DNA of 64,000 bases, taken from assembly GCA_023213315.1 (NCBI GenBank), contig JAKCPI010015653.1, positions 124,001 through 188,000 of the forward strand, given 5' to 3'. The notes beneath the pieces were generated by a model. That model was not told the origin of the DNA. It searched no databases and saw nothing but the letters and a program-made list of their open reading frames with translations. Made by a program: the position numbers and the translations under genes. Numbering within the stretch: position 1 is the stretch's first letter; each line of letters starts with the position of its first letter. Below are positions 11,736 to 23,422 of this stretch, piece by piece. The stretch comes from Euborellia annulipes. Its lineage: Eukaryota > Arthropoda > Insecta > Dermaptera > Anisolabididae.

Positions 11736-12697
11736 CTTAAAAGCATCAGAATAATAAATTTGTATCATTTATGGAACTCATATATGTTGTATTACGGATT
11801 TATTAACATGTAAATATAAATATTTATTTTTACATTTCAAGAGTAGACTATTTACAAAAGTACTATAGACAGTCGGTTTAATAATTGTTAGAATCAAAAA
11901 AATTTTGAGTCGTACTTTTTTGATTAATTTTTTTATTTTTTAGTGTAACTATGAAAAGCAGAAAAAAATTTAAATTAATATTAGAAAGTCAAGCTTAAAT
12001 ATCAGTCGATTTAGAATCATTTAATTTTTTTACTTTTTTTTAATATAAAATATTTCCCTCAAGAATTATTTTCTTTCGACGAAGAATATTATAAATCTCA
12101 AAGGAAATGAATTGGTGGTAGAAACTTTCGCAGATTTATTTAGGTTATAAAAGCATCGAAGTCTAACAAAGAGAGAAATGAGTTTCTTTATAGTCGGTTT
12201 TCTTCTAAAGCCTGGGTATATTGATCAAATAACGAGGCAAGGGGACAAATCCAGGGATATTAATTAATGATTGTTTACACGGCGTTCCCCTTTAAATTTA
12301 CATAATTTAAATTTAACGATCAAAACCTGAATGTATATATAATTTTATATAATTAAATAGAAACTATTATAGATGAATTTGTAATTATTATAGAGAAACA
12401 AGAAACTTTTTGTATATCTTCTTTATATGATATCAACAAAAATTTATATTAAATAAATATGGATGTAAACATATGTCCTCTTTCAAAGATTAACACAATT
12501 TTTCTAAAAAAAAAAGAGTGAATTAGTTCAATAGAATAGGGGAGAGATGTCTTTTTAGATTTTGCTTTGGAGAGGGGACAAAAAAATTATTTCTACTTTT
12601 CTATTCCCACTCCTCCGTATTAAAAGACTAAACTTACACTAGATATATAATATTAAAATTATAAGCATATTATAACTACTTTCTCTTATACTAAAAC
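11736..12697. other. AT-rich stretch, no gene
   Basis: No coding, RNA or repeat feature could be supported. Confidence 0.6.
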
Positions 12698-12815
12698 TCC
12701 CCCGGGGGGTTAGGGGGGGGGGGGGGGGGCCCCCCCCCCCCCCCCCCAACCCAAATTATAAAAAAAATTAAAAAAAAAAAAAAAAAAAAAATAAAAAAAA
12801 AAATCTCCCCTGCTC
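12698..12815. repeat. Homopolymer block: G run, C run, A run
   Basis: A run of about 18 G abuts a run of about 20 C, and a long A-rich run follows. The adjacent G and C runs form a perfect snap-back. It may be genuine, or it may be an assembly or polymerase artefact. Confidence 0.6.
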
Positions 12816-13961
12816 CTCCTCAAATTATGTCTGACATATGTGATAAAAATCAAAAATTTTCCTGAAAAAGAAAAAAAAATCTCCAAATGAACGAGATTTT
12901 TTATTTTAAATAAATTTAAATAAAAATTCCTAATTCACATGAAATTTAATGAACTCCTTTTGAAATTAATCAATTTTTGTCACAAGCTAGCGTAAAAATG
13001 AGTAGAGATAAATATAAATAATCAATATAGATATTAGAGATATCTAAAGACAAGTTAAGCTTCCCTGACCTGGAAATTGAAAATAAAAAATAAATGCCTT
13101 AGAGAGAAAAAAAGAATAAAATTTTAAATTAAAAAAAAAAAAAAACTAAGAAAAAATTATGGAAGTTTTCTTGTATATGTTAACGAATATCGAAAGAATT
13201 TATATTTGTGACTCAGGGACTCTGAATTGCAAACTAAATTAATTCGATTCCCTGTAAAACACCTTATTCATAATAATCAATAGTGATTTAAAATTGATTA
13301 ATATATTAATTAATTTCTAAAAGATTATTTTTAGATTTTAATTATAATCCCATAAATTAAACAAGAGAATAAGAGAGTTTTAATTTAAACCATCCCTGAT
13401 GAAAATACGATTTTTCTGTAGCACTTCTTAATTAAAGTTTTTCCGCGGTAGATAAATATTCATCTTAAAAAAAAAAAAAAAGAGTAATGAATGTCGAACA
13501 TTTTTTTTTTTTTTTTCATTATTATCCGATCAATATGAATTGAATTCATGTATTTTTTATTTACATAAGAGTGAAATGAGTCGGCTGTTGAAATATTATT
13601 AATTAACTATTAATTATTAATATGAGTAACTTTAAAGAAAAGATAATTTTACTTTCTAATCTTAAATTTCTAATTTCCCTTGGGATTGAAACTATGATTT
13701 GGTCGGGAAATTAATTAATTAAACCTGCAGAAATAAAGGAATATTCAAAAAAAAAAAAAAAATTATTAAGCATAGGGCTATACTTGTTCTTTTAAAACAA
13801 GTACGACAATATCTAAATAAGTTGTGATAAGTTTCTGAAAAGTTTAATTTAGAAAAATAAGCGGGTTTCGTAAATAAGTTTTAAAAAGATTTATTACAGA
13901 AATTAGAAATCAGATGATCGGCAAATTTTGTTTTCAGTGGAAATAAAAAATCTTAATTTAC
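12816..13961. other. AT-rich stretch, no gene
   Basis: Only A/T-rich DNA with poly-A and poly-T runs. Confidence 0.6.
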
Positions 13962-14560
13962 ACTTTCTCTTACTTATATATATATAGAGAGAGAGAGAGA
14001 GAAAGTATTGAATTCATGTCAAAAATATCGATGTCGAGATTTTGACGGAAATACATTTATTAAGGTTCAAAAAAGTCCCGCAAATGATTTGTCTGTGATC
14101 AAAATAAAGAATGAAAGAAATGAGCTACTAAATTTATATTTAAAATTTTACTGATGTACTTTTTCAGTCTTTTTTTTTTTTATTTTCTCAAAATTCGCTC
14201 TAACGATTTTAATTAAAATTAATAAATCGATTATTTTATAGATGCTCTTCAAAATATATATTCTCATTTTGCCTTCAACATTGTTTGAAGCACACTTTAT
14301 ACTTATATTTCATAGGAAAGATAAGAGAAATTGTTGCCATGATAACAAAATATAAATATTTTTCTATGTTTATAAATTGATTTCTAATGTACCACATTGT
14401 CGGAAATAGGGTTTGGACACCGGTGGAAACCGAAACCGGTATACCGGTTTTTTGGCTAATTTTCAAAAACCGAGAAACCGAGTTTTTCCCGAAAAACCGA
14501 ATTCGGTTTTTTTATTTTTTTATTTTTTCTTCAGTAATACTTGTATTCAAATTATAAATT

Positions 14561-14623
14561 AGCCCGTGACCCATGGCTCAGAGAGAAGACATTATCTTCT
14601 AGGGGGCTTAGGGTTTCGGGGTC
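14561..14623 (+). mobile_element. tRNA-derived SINE head, fragment (copy S1)
   Basis: It contains CCGTGACCCATGGCTCAGAG and AGAAGACATTA, the A-box half of the SINE seen in full at 54915-55101. It breaks off at the palindrome that follows. Confidence 0.75.
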
Positions 14624-14820
14624 GGCTGACGTTACGGTCCGGTCGAGACCATCTTCAGAGCTCCAAAATAGCCAGGATGAGGATAAATTTTAAAATTACA
14701 ATTTTCTTTCAACATATATGTATATATAATATGTTGAAATAAAATTGTAATTTTAAATTTATCCTCATCCTGGCTATTTTGGAGCTCGAAGATGGTCTCG
14801 ACCGAGCCGTAACGTCAGCC
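14624..14820. repeat. 197-bp palindrome, GGCTGACGTTACGG ends
   Basis: Arms of about 85 bp (14624-14708 and 14737-14820) pair with very few mismatches. Each arm contains a CTGAAGATGGTCTCGACC-like block followed by GTAACG, a degenerate hammerhead-like arrangement. It is nested in a SINE fragment inside the hAT element. Confidence 0.8.
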
Positions 14821-15370
14821 TAATGGGTATTAAATAAACGAAATAAATACTAGCTGCTTTTCTTTCTTCATCCTGATACACATCAACAAAAAAGTGTGTG
14901 TTTAAAAAATAAAAAATAATAATAATTTTCTTTACATAATTAAGAAAAGGCAACGGTCCGTCGCAGGCAGGGGCGCGGTTATTAAAAAATAATTCTATTA
15001 AATATTGTTTTGAATATTTTTTTTCCTTGATTTATTTAAGGAACATTTTTTTGTTTATTAATACTAAGGGTCAAGGGATCTTTTTCCGAACAAAACCATA
15101 AAATATTTCTAAATTATGTTGTATACAAATTAATTTAACTTCCAAAAATGGTGGCCCGTTCTAAACAGAAGTTGAAAAAAAACCGGTTTAAAACCGGTTT
15201 ACCGGTTTTTAGCTTTGTAAAAAACCGAAAAACCGGTTTTCAAAATTTTCCGATTTTTTCCAAACCCTAGTCGGAAACTAAATAATGTGTCGAGGTATAA
15301 CGAGCACAGCATACAACTTACTCTTCCCTTCGGAAAGTTGTGTTCTGTGATTGTTACACCAGATTTTTTT

Positions 15371-16001
15371 ATAGATCCTGCTCTTTTATAACAAATAACC
15401 TCTACGATAATATATAAATTAAATTACTAGTAAAAGTATGAGATAAATAAATAAATAAATTTATCAACAAAACTATTTTCTCATTCAAGATTCTATAATT
15501 AAATATTTCATAAACTTAACGAAATTAATGATTTTCAATAAAGAGCATTAACTATTATTAATAAATGAAGCAGATATAATATAACAATCCATAAAAAAGA
15601 ACGAACATACATCGTTGAATGAGCGTGATAATTACGTAAACTAATATTTAATTAATTAAATAAACCGCAATGTCAGCAAGATAAACAACAAACATCTGTC
15701 ATTTACAATTTCCTGGTCTATCTTTTGTTTTTAATTACAATATCCAACAGTTTAATAATGTGGACTAAGGAATCACCCTGTCATGATTTTACTGCATGAG
15801 TCATTATCGTCCGATCGTTTAGAAATTGTCTGAGATATAGGGAGATAAGTTTTATGAAAGATTCTAACAAGAAAATTTGGGGATAATTTGTCATTCACTT
15901 TTATGTATTATATTTGAAAGCTCTGATATAGATGAAATGTTTTGTGAATACATATTGATTGATATTAGTGATGATGTTTTTATTATGAATTTAATTTAAA
16001 C
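15371..16001. other. AT-rich stretch, no gene
   Basis: No supported feature. Confidence 0.6.
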
Positions 16002-16787
16002 AAAATCTGGTGTGATGGTCGCACAGCACACAACTTTCTCTTACCCTTCGGCAAGAGAATTGTGCTTGTCACACCAGATTTTTTGTGTCATGATATAGGG
16101 CCTGTTTAGTTTACCAAAGCACCTTAGTTCCAAACTTGACCACTTGCATTTCATCAGTAAAAAATCTGGTGTGACTGGCGCACATTGGCTCTATGGAAAG
16201 AGGAGCAAGAAAATGAATTTGAAAAATCTGAAATACATCAGTAAAGTGTACTTCAAACAATTTTTAAAGATCATCTAAAAAATAGTTAATTTAATTTTAA
16301 TCTAAAAAGAAAAAGATTTATATTCTGTTACAATGCCAACCATTTCTCCTATCATTCCTATGAAGTACAAGAGTAAAGTGTGCTTGAAAACACTTTTATG
16401 GCAAAATGAAAATATACATTTTTAAGAGCATGTAAAAAATAATTGATTTTTGAATTCTAAACAATTTTGGTGCAGCAAATTTTGAGAAAATCGAAAAAAA
16501 ACTTAAAAAGTATATCTGTAAAGTACTAGTAATTTTTGGGCGATTTTGTTCAAAAGCTTATTTTGAGTGTCCGGGAGGGTACCAAACTTAAATATAAAAT
16601 TTCAATCCGGTGATCAATTCCTTCAAGCTAAAAATTGTTACACACAGACAGACCAATTTGCGGGACCTACTCTTTTTGACTCAGGAGATCTCAAAACATG
16701 TATAACAATCAAAATCTCGGATCGAATTTTTTTACATGATCGGAATACTTTCTCTCTATAAGTTCCATATATTGGTAAGAGAAAGTA
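16002..16787 (+). repeat. Family C composite repeat, subfamily B
   Basis: The hairpin AATCTGGTGTGA...TCACACCAGATTTTTT starts it and AGAGAAAGTA ends it. The subfamily B block CACCTTAGTTCCAAACTTG follows the hairpin. A second, truncated hairpin start at 16161-16190 suggests an internal rearrangement or a hit by another copy. Confidence 0.82.
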
Positions 16788-17452
16788 AAAAGAAGATATA
16801 GTAGAAAATTTTAAATGATTTTGACTGATTATAATTAGAATTTCGATCTCTATCTATTCTCGGAGCGATCGTTTTTCCTTATTGATTGTTTAATAAAGAA
16901 TAAATTGTAAAATAATAATATTTCAACTATGGTCTTTAAATGATTTTGTAAATAAACAGGAATCGCCACAAAAAGTTGAAGGTTTTAAGAATAATTCAAA
17001 AGCAAGCAGGTGAAAGGGATTTAGGGCTTATGAATGAGGGGGACACCTGTTTTGGGGAAAAAATAGGGCAAAAAATAACTTTTGACCAAAAATATCACTC
17101 TTTGAAAAAGAGAGAATATATTAGACACGTGCCTTAATAAGTAAACAATAGAAATGATTTTGTTATTAAACAGAGAGCGAAATTCAGCAACCCTCGGTGG
17201 TCAATAAAAAATAAAATTATCAAGGCTTATGCTCATGAATGGATAGTCATTATATATAGGAACCAGGGCATAAATAACAAGGAAAGTCTGATAACAGGGT
17301 ACATTTAATAAACAACCCTTTGATAAAAATATTCTAAAATTTAATTTTTTTTTTTTTAATTTTACAAAATTGTATTATTGTAAAATGTAAAATTTTGGGT
17401 TTTTTTTTTTTAGAATTGTAGAAAACGAGGTTACACGCGAAACAAAAATAAA
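16788..17452. other. AT-rich stretch, no gene
   Basis: No gene or repeat could be supported. Short purine-rich patches occur near 17000-17060. Confidence 0.55.
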
Positions 17453-17742
17453 CTTTTGAACAAAATCGGCCAAAATAGTTTACTGAAGTACTTTTTCAGT
17501 TTTTTTTTATAGATTTTCTCAAAATCGGTTAAACGATTTTGTATGAAATACAAGAATCAATTATTTTTTACATGGTGTTTCAAATGTATATTAATAAAAT
17601 TTTTCGAAAAAATTGTTTGAAATACACTTTACTGATGTACTTTTTCAGTTTTTTTCAAAATGGCTCTAACGATTTAATTTAAAATTCATAAATCAACTTT
17701 TTTTAGATCCTCTTTAAAATGTATATTCTCATTTTTTTCTTG
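17453..17742 (-). repeat. Family C core fragment with internal duplication
   Basis: The block GATGTACTTTTTCAGTTTTT and the following CTCTAACGATTT-type text appear twice (about 17481-17580 and 17632-17742). Neither terminus is present. Confidence 0.7.
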
Positions 17743-19045
17743 GAGTTTTAATTTATTTATTTTTTATATATAATAATAATATGGAAATTTTAAAAACAAA
17801 GATATTTATTTATTTTTACCTATCCTTCTGAAAGTTTTATTTATTTACAATAAATAAATAACAGAAAAATAAGGCAAAATCACTATTACATATTTTTTTC
17901 GCAGATGACTTAAGAAGGATTAAGAACTACTGTTCTAGACTGACGTGAAAAGAATGAGAGAAATGCGAGATGTAGTATCATCAAAACTATAACAATGGTA
18001 AATGTCTGTTTGTTAAGTGAAGTACAGTGAAGTTGAAAGCATCACTTTAGAGGCATTCACTGGAGAAAGCCTTATGACATAATCAGTCCTAATATTATTA
18101 ATTTTTGGAAGGTGTTGAAATTTCTTTAAATTTAGTTTGCGACTTAGGTGATGGTAATAATTTTCATTTCCCCTCCCTCCCCCCACTCACCCTTCAATGC
18201 TGTTTTTATATAGGGGTGAGAAGAATATAAAAAAACTCGACCAGGTGTTGTCATGGCGTTGTCACCCTGAATTATATTTTTTTCTTTGAAGAAATAAACT
18301 ATGGAACATAAATTCCTGTTAACATTTTTTTTTATCCAGTATATAAAAAGCATTGTCTCTATTTATTGTTCTCTTTTGAATACAATACTTTGATAAGGAA
18401 TTCAGACGCCATGAGATTTGATCAATTATATCCCAAAAATATTTTTTTATGCGCTAAAAAAATAACAATAAATTAAAATTCAAAAATGCCAAGAACAGAA
18501 AGAAAATGTTTTAGGTAAAAGATCATGTCAGTAGTGATTTTAGCTGAAATAAAAAATAATAATTTGTTTAATACTTTAAAATTAATGATTTGTAATTATT
18601 ATAATATAAAAATGGTTATCGAACAAAAAGTTTAATAATTAAAAAATGTTTACTTGTGTACAAGACTTTTAATATTTTCATATTTCATTTAATTAAATTA
18701 TTTATTAAAATATCCGACTTTAATTAATTGATTTAGATTTTAAATGAATGATTAAAAAAAAAATCATTCTAATTTTTGGTTTATATATTTTTTCAAAGCT
18801 TTTACAGAGCAAAATAAATTAAACCTTGATAATTAATCTTTGAAAAAGAATAGAGATAAAACAGTAATAATGAAAATAATGACAGATGAATTTTCATACA
18901 AATCAACGGCGAAAAATTTAATTTGAATAGTTTAAATTATATCTATAGATAGATTGGACTTTTATGAAAAATACAGACATGAAAAACACAAGTAAAAGTT
19001 ACTATTTTCTCTAAAATCCTAAAATTTGATAAAATCTTTAATCTA
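17743..19045. other. AT-rich stretch, no gene
   Basis: A C-rich patch at 18168-18195 is the only compositional break. The 69-codon minus-strand frame there has no recognisable features. Confidence 0.55.
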
Positions 19046-19262
19046 CACTGTAAAAAAAAATATTAATTTTCAATCGTTTTTCATATACTGTTGTGCTTCA
19101 AATTTAATTTACCCAGTTTGTGAAATAGAATTAAGAAATATGAATCAAATAAAGGGAAGAAACCATGAGCTCAAGTTCAAACCTCTCGAGGGGCGTTTTT
19201 TTTAACTAGTGTATGAAATTTTTCATAAACCCGTTTATGAAACTTTTAATAAATAGTATAAA
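19046..19262 (-). repeat. Dispersed repeat R1, copy 2
   Basis: It matches 3365-3515 in inverse orientation over AAATTTTTCATAAACCCGTT and flanking blocks. Class unknown. Confidence 0.65.
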
Positions 19263-19326
19263 TTCATAAATAGTTTTTGTATATCTCTTGAAAATTTTTA
19301 ACACCTCTCTGTAAGTAATTTTTTTT

Positions 19327-19775
19327 TTTTAACTAATTAAGGTTTTTTTCGACATCTAAGACCATTTAGACGCCATGCGTATTTATTCCAAATGCAGCCA
19401 ATTCAAATGAAATAAATTTTTCTTGCTTGGGACGGGAAGCGAACACGGAACCCTAGCAAGGGCGGATCCAGAGGTGTTTCTGGGGGGGTAATCTGGTGTG
19501 ACTCGTCGCACAGCACACTATTTTTTCTTAATTTCGGTAATTTAAAGGCGCGTTCTGTACTTGTTGGCCAGAATATAAATACAAATCAAATTTTTAAGTA
19601 TTAATTTTTAAAATTTTACATTAAAAATAATTTTTTTTTTTCGAAAAAAAGGTATTTTTATCAAATCTCGGGGGCGGGGGTAATTACCCCCTTTACCCCC
19701 CCCTTGTATCCGCCCTTGAACCTTACAATTGTTAGACACGAGAATCTAATGTTTTCTCTCTGTGCTACGGGTCAA
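19327..19775 (-). mobile_element. tRNA-derived SINE (copy S2), interrupted by a hAT MITE
   Basis: On the minus strand the SINE head (TAGCACAGAGAGAAAACATTAG) lies at 19727-19775 and its body and A-rich tail at 19327-19456. The pieces are separated by a MITE. Imperfect flanking repeats (CTGTAAGTAATTTT and CTGTAAATATTTT) are compatible with LINE-type target duplication. Confidence 0.8.
19457..19718 (+). mobile_element. hAT MITE family A, copy 1 (262 bp)
   Basis: Ends CAAGGGCGGATCCAGAGG and the complement-type TTGTATCCGCCCTTG. The 8-bp flanks are AACCCTAG and AACCTTAC (6 of 8 alike). It includes the block AATCTGGTGTGACT and GCACAGCACAC, shared with the family C hairpin. It sits inside SINE S2. 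Confidence 0.88.
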
Positions 19776-20234
19776 GGGCCTGTAAATATTTTACTCGCAA
19801 TAGTACAAGCACACTTTGCTAAGTTAGTAGTTTAAAGCGCGAATGAAAAATCACAAACTTTTAAGATTGAGTAATTAATTAACAGCAAAAAAAAAAACTT
19901 CAAAAGAATCTCCTTGACTTTAGACAACCATTAAAATAGTAATTTTATAAAAGTTTTAGAGTTTATATAAAATTGGTTTATTTTAACCTATTTAACCTTT
20001 TCAAATAACCAATTGAATAAATAGTATTAATGAGATTTTTCTCTCTCTCTAATTTTCCAATATAAAGTCTCAATTGAATTAATACGAAAGAAAAACTATA
20101 AAGCTAATCAAAGACTTATTATATTTAAATCGATAAATTCAATTGAATTCATTCATTAATAGTACAATTTTTTATTTCAAAATATTATTTTTTAAATAAA
20201 TGAGAGAATTCATTTAAATTGATTTTATATTAGG
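19776..20234. other. AT-rich stretch, no gene
   Basis: No supported feature. Confidence 0.6.
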
Positions 20235-20365
20235 CTCGATGCACACAAGCGTCTATGGATATAATTGTTGAAACACAATTGGCTCCAATGGAAACAGCGT
20301 TACACTGACTAAACCATATTTGTGTGCAATACTCCATTGAAGTCAAATGATATTCTGGACGCGGT
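20235..20365. repeat. MITE-like repeat, GCTCGATGCACAC type
   Basis: It starts GCTCGATGCACACAAGCG and contains AATTGGCTCCAATGGAAACA, which is shared with the element at 42738-42870. TGTGTGCAATACTC near the right side is a partial complement of the start. Class uncertain. Confidence 0.5.
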
Positions 20366-20739
20366 GTTCACCAACCCTTAGGAAATCCCCCCTTAATTTT
20401 TATCAATATGGAATTTTTAATTAAAAGTTTAAAATACAATAGTATATTTTTTCAGTCAAAATATTATATTATAATTAAAAAAATTCAAATTAAGATTTTA
20501 AAGAATCAAAAAAAAAAAGGAAATGAAATCCACCTTTATATTGTGATTTGTTTAAAAATAAATTAATCTGTCTATCAAATAAAAATGACTACTTCAAATT
20601 ATCATACTAAAAAAAGTACTTTAAAGTACTTGAAAAGAGAATTTATTTATTTATAGAAGGGATCAATAATAGCCTACTTCTATTTTTCTTCTAAATAAAT
20701 TTTAGCCATTTAAAGGATTTGAGAAGGGAAGTAAAAGAA
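20366..20739. other. AT-rich stretch, no gene
   Basis: No supported feature. Confidence 0.6.
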
Positions 20740-20870
20740 TAAATGGTGTGACAATGCTGGTCACACCAGATTTTTTGTGTCCCCCCCGGGGGGGGGGAGA
20801 TATAATTAGTTTCTCATAGCACCTTAGTTCCAAACTTGGACCGAAGCTAGGAGCTGGCGCTTTATATTTT
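20740..20870 (+). repeat. Family C fragment, hairpin end, subfamily B
   Basis: A shortened hairpin TGGTGTGACAATG...GGTCACACCAGATTTTTTG is followed by the subfamily B block AGCACCTTAGTTCCAAACTT. C and G runs interrupt it at about 20780-20798. Confidence 0.75.
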
Positions 20871-22183
20871 ACGCATTATTTGTTTTATTTATATTTTTAA
20901 TTACCTTCTTGAAGTGACCAAGAAGAATTTTTAATTAAATTAAATTTTTTGAATCATTTTTTCAATCTACATTGATTAAATAAATTTATTAACGATTCAC
21001 TTAGAGGCACTAGCCCTCGGTGGCTCGGTCCAAACAATCACAAAACAAATTTATAATACTAAAATAAAAAAAATAAAAACTTGAAAAGAAAAAAGAAAAT
21101 AGAAACATGTTTCATAAAAACGAAAAGATAAAAAAAAAAACAAGAATGCAAATTAAAAATTAATTTTTTTTTATTTGTGAAAAATAGTCAACTCAAATAA
21201 ATAAATAAATCCACAACATTCATAGTCATTGGTAATATTTCCTAGTAAGTAAGCCTACGCTTTTAGACACTCTGGTGTAATTAATGTATTGATCATTTTA
21301 CATCTCAATGGAATCCATTTTTTTAATTTCAAAATTAAAACTTGTTATCTAAATTAGGTCTTTTCATTTCCAAATGGAATAATTATGTCTTTGGGGCTGA
21401 TTGGTCCATTAGTATATATCTTTTTAACAAGTATATTTAATAAATAAATAAAATGAAAATAGAAATTTTTTGCATTTTATATATTAATTAAATAATTTAA
21501 AAAAAACATCTAACAATTTTTTTTTAATTAAATTTTCAAATGTCTATTGAAATTTAATAAAAGTGATTTTCATTAGTTTGGATAGATATAAATAAGCATC
21601 CGAATATCATTGAATATTCTCTCAAAACTCTCATAGAACTATTCTGTTATCAATTATGTAAAACTCTACTAAAGTTCTATATCCAAAATCCCAATAGTAA
21701 TGCACAGAAGTTGGTCGTTATCATATATATACAATTACAGTCAGCATCAATAAATTCACTTAAATGCGAATTATCTAAATCGTTATTAAATTCTAATTTC
21801 AATAAATATGGAAAATTTATAACCTACCTAGTAGATAACTTTGAATAAGATATAGATTAAAGTTGATTGATTAGAGTGGGGAAGTATTCAAATACATGCA
21901 TGCATATATTTAAATTTTTTTTTTTAAGTATTTGTATTTGCATTTAAATACACTTTTAATGATATGTAAAGTAGATAAATTAGAATTGCCTATATTTTGA
22001 GGGGAGTTTTAATTATATATCCTTTTGTAATCTTAATAACTGTTTTCTTATCAAAATCCTCTCAAGACCTAAATAAATTATATATTGGTGAAATGATTTT
22101 ATCACTAAGTTAAAGAAATAGAACAAAAATTCAATTATTTTTTATTTGATAACTTTTTCCTTTCCTCAGGCAGCTTACAAAAT
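20871..22183. other. AT-rich stretch, no gene
   Basis: Only A/T-rich DNA; ATGCATGCATAT at about 21896 is the only short palindrome noted. Confidence 0.6.
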
Positions 22184-22191
22184 ATCATGAT

Positions 22192-22801
22192 TAGAGCCCG
22201 GATGTTCATGCACAATCAAACGTTAAAATATGCACAATGAAAGGAAAAAACATTAAAAATATGCTCTATTACAAATTGAGTAGAATTTTATATTAAATTT
22301 TTATTTTTTTTTAATAACAATGATTTCTCTAAATTTTCTTCGTTTAAGCACATATGTATATCAGAGAACACGTTCTTGAACGCAGAAAATGATCGTTCTA
22401 CATCGCAAGAAGTGAGAGGCATAACTTGAAAGAAGAAATATGGGACAAATTGAGGTTGAAATGTTGATATTTTACATTTCCACTCTGGAAGGCGCGAAAA
22501 TGGATTAAAAATAATTTTTAATATTTGTAACATAAATTAGACTTTATAGGCAACTACACAAAAATATTAAAACCATGCTTTTTTCTTAAAAAAAAAAAAT
22601 GTCAACATATGCATGAAAAATAAGGTTGTTTATGTTAAAAATTGGCAAAACATGCATTGTGAATGAAATTTCTTCAAAAAAAGCCAAAATATGCACATAT
22701 GCTCGGAATAAATAGGGTTATTTCGAATGAAATACTCATGAAATGGATAAGTTTCAGGAACATCTATACAAACATGCATTTGCATGAACATCAGGGCTCT
22801 A
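22192..22801 (-). mobile_element. Internally deleted hAT element with transposase remnant (610 bp)
   Basis: Termini TAGAGCCCGGATGTTCAT and the complement ATGAACATCAGGGCTCTA are inverted repeats. The 8-bp flanks ATCATGAT and ATCAAAAT agree at 6 of 8 positions. Repeated TGCAT and TGCACA motifs near both ends look like subterminal binding sites. The interior keeps a minus-strand piece of hAT transposase. Confidence 0.88.
22288..22533 (-). pseudogene. hAT transposase C-terminal (dimerisation) fragment
   Basis: The 81-codon frame contains MPLTSCDVERSFSAFKNVFS followed by ENLEKSLLL, which fits the hAT C-terminal dimerisation signature (P...S..VER.FS..K). Intact hAT transposases are several hundred residues long; the BED finger and the RNase H-like catalytic core are missing. 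The frame begins in AT-rich sequence, so its ATG is probably not a true start. The closest relatives are likely hAT-derived proteins common in arthropods, but that is inferred from the motif only. It lies inside a short element bounded by hAT-like termini, so it is a remnant of the former transposase and not a host gene. Confidence 0.8.
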
Positions 22802-22936
22802 ATCAAAATATTAATGTTTTTATCCAATTTATTAAATAAAGTCATATAAAAGCTAAGTTAAAAATTATAATCAAGAAGGGAGAAATAAAACAGCATGAAT
22901 CTTTCAGGAAACGTCTTATATCACATATTTGCAAAT

Positions 22937-22968
22937 ATTTCGGCTGCCTAACGCTTGGCCATCCTCAG
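22937..22968 (-). ncRNA. Hammerhead-like motif
   Basis: Minus strand: CTGAGGA, then GGCCAAGCGTTAGGCAGCC with GGC/GCC pairing, then GAAAT. The core fits CUGANGA...GAAA, but one extra base and short helices make activity doubtful. Confidence 0.3.
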
Positions 22969-23010
22969 AGCAGGATATAGTCACAAGTGAAAATCACGAT
23001 TTTCTTTTTC

Positions 23011-23067
23011 GAGACATCCTTATGCAGGGGCCATACTTATCTTCTCTGTATCATTCCAATTTTAGTA
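23011..23067 (-). pseudogene. U6 snRNA fragment (truncated pseudogene)
   Basis: Read on the minus strand, the sequence contains TACTAAAATTGGAATGATAC, AGAGAAGATAAGTATGG and CCCCTGCATAAGGATGTC. This follows the conserved central part of U6 snRNA (AAAATTGGAACGATACAGAG, AGAAGATTAGCATGGCCCC) with a handful of substitutions, including within the normally invariant AGC triad region. The 5' stem-loop is separated by an inserted MITE and is barely recognisable at 23423-23445. The 3' end is lost in the fold-back arm. It is not a functional U6 gene. Confidence 0.8.
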
Positions 23068-23422
23068 CAGTAGAGTCTTGCTAATCCGGCCTAAACGGGA
23101 GATTCTGAAAATGCCGGATTACCCATATAATGCAAAATTTAATATTTTTTTTTTTTAGTATTTTTACTTTTTCAAATTTTTTCTATTAAAAATATAATGA
23201 AAAAACTTTTATTTTATTTTTATTGTTTAATTAATTTTACGTATACATAAAATCCAAAGTTACAATTTTTGAGATTACTTTTTCAAATATTAATATGTAA
23301 CAATATTAATGGGAGTATAATTATTTTTTATTTATTTAATTTATTTGAAAAACGCCCTTTTCAACAAGCCGGATTAGCCCGTATACCGAAGTATCGAAGT
23401 CCGGATTAGCAAGACTCTACTG
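23068..23422. mobile_element. Pogo-like MITE (355 bp)
   Basis: It starts CAGTAGAGTCTTGCTAATCC and ends with the complement GGATTAGCAAGACTCTACTG, with TA on both sides (23066-23067 and 23423-23424). The terminus is typical of pogo/Tigger non-autonomous elements. It is inserted into the U6-derived sequence. Confidence 0.9.

Larger units (their letters stand above)
14407..15269. mobile_element. Non-autonomous hAT element, TAGGGTTTGGA ends (863 bp)
   Basis: It starts TAGGGTTTGGA and ends TCCAAACCCTA, with a perfect 8-bp duplication GTCGGAAA at 14399-14406 and 15270-15277. Many ACCGGTTT-type motifs near both ends look like subterminal transposase-binding repeats. It has itself received a SINE fragment (14561-14623) and a 197-bp palindrome (14624-14820). 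No transposase frame remains. Confidence 0.92.
13962..15370 (-). repeat. Family C composite repeat split by a hAT element
   Basis: The outer part (13962-14406) and inner part (15270-15370) form one family C copy, from ACTTTCTCTTAC to the hairpin end TTACACCAGATTTTTT. The gap is a hAT element with an 8-bp target duplication. Rejoining at GTCGGAAA restores the usual family C order, so the hAT insertion is younger. Confidence 0.85.
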
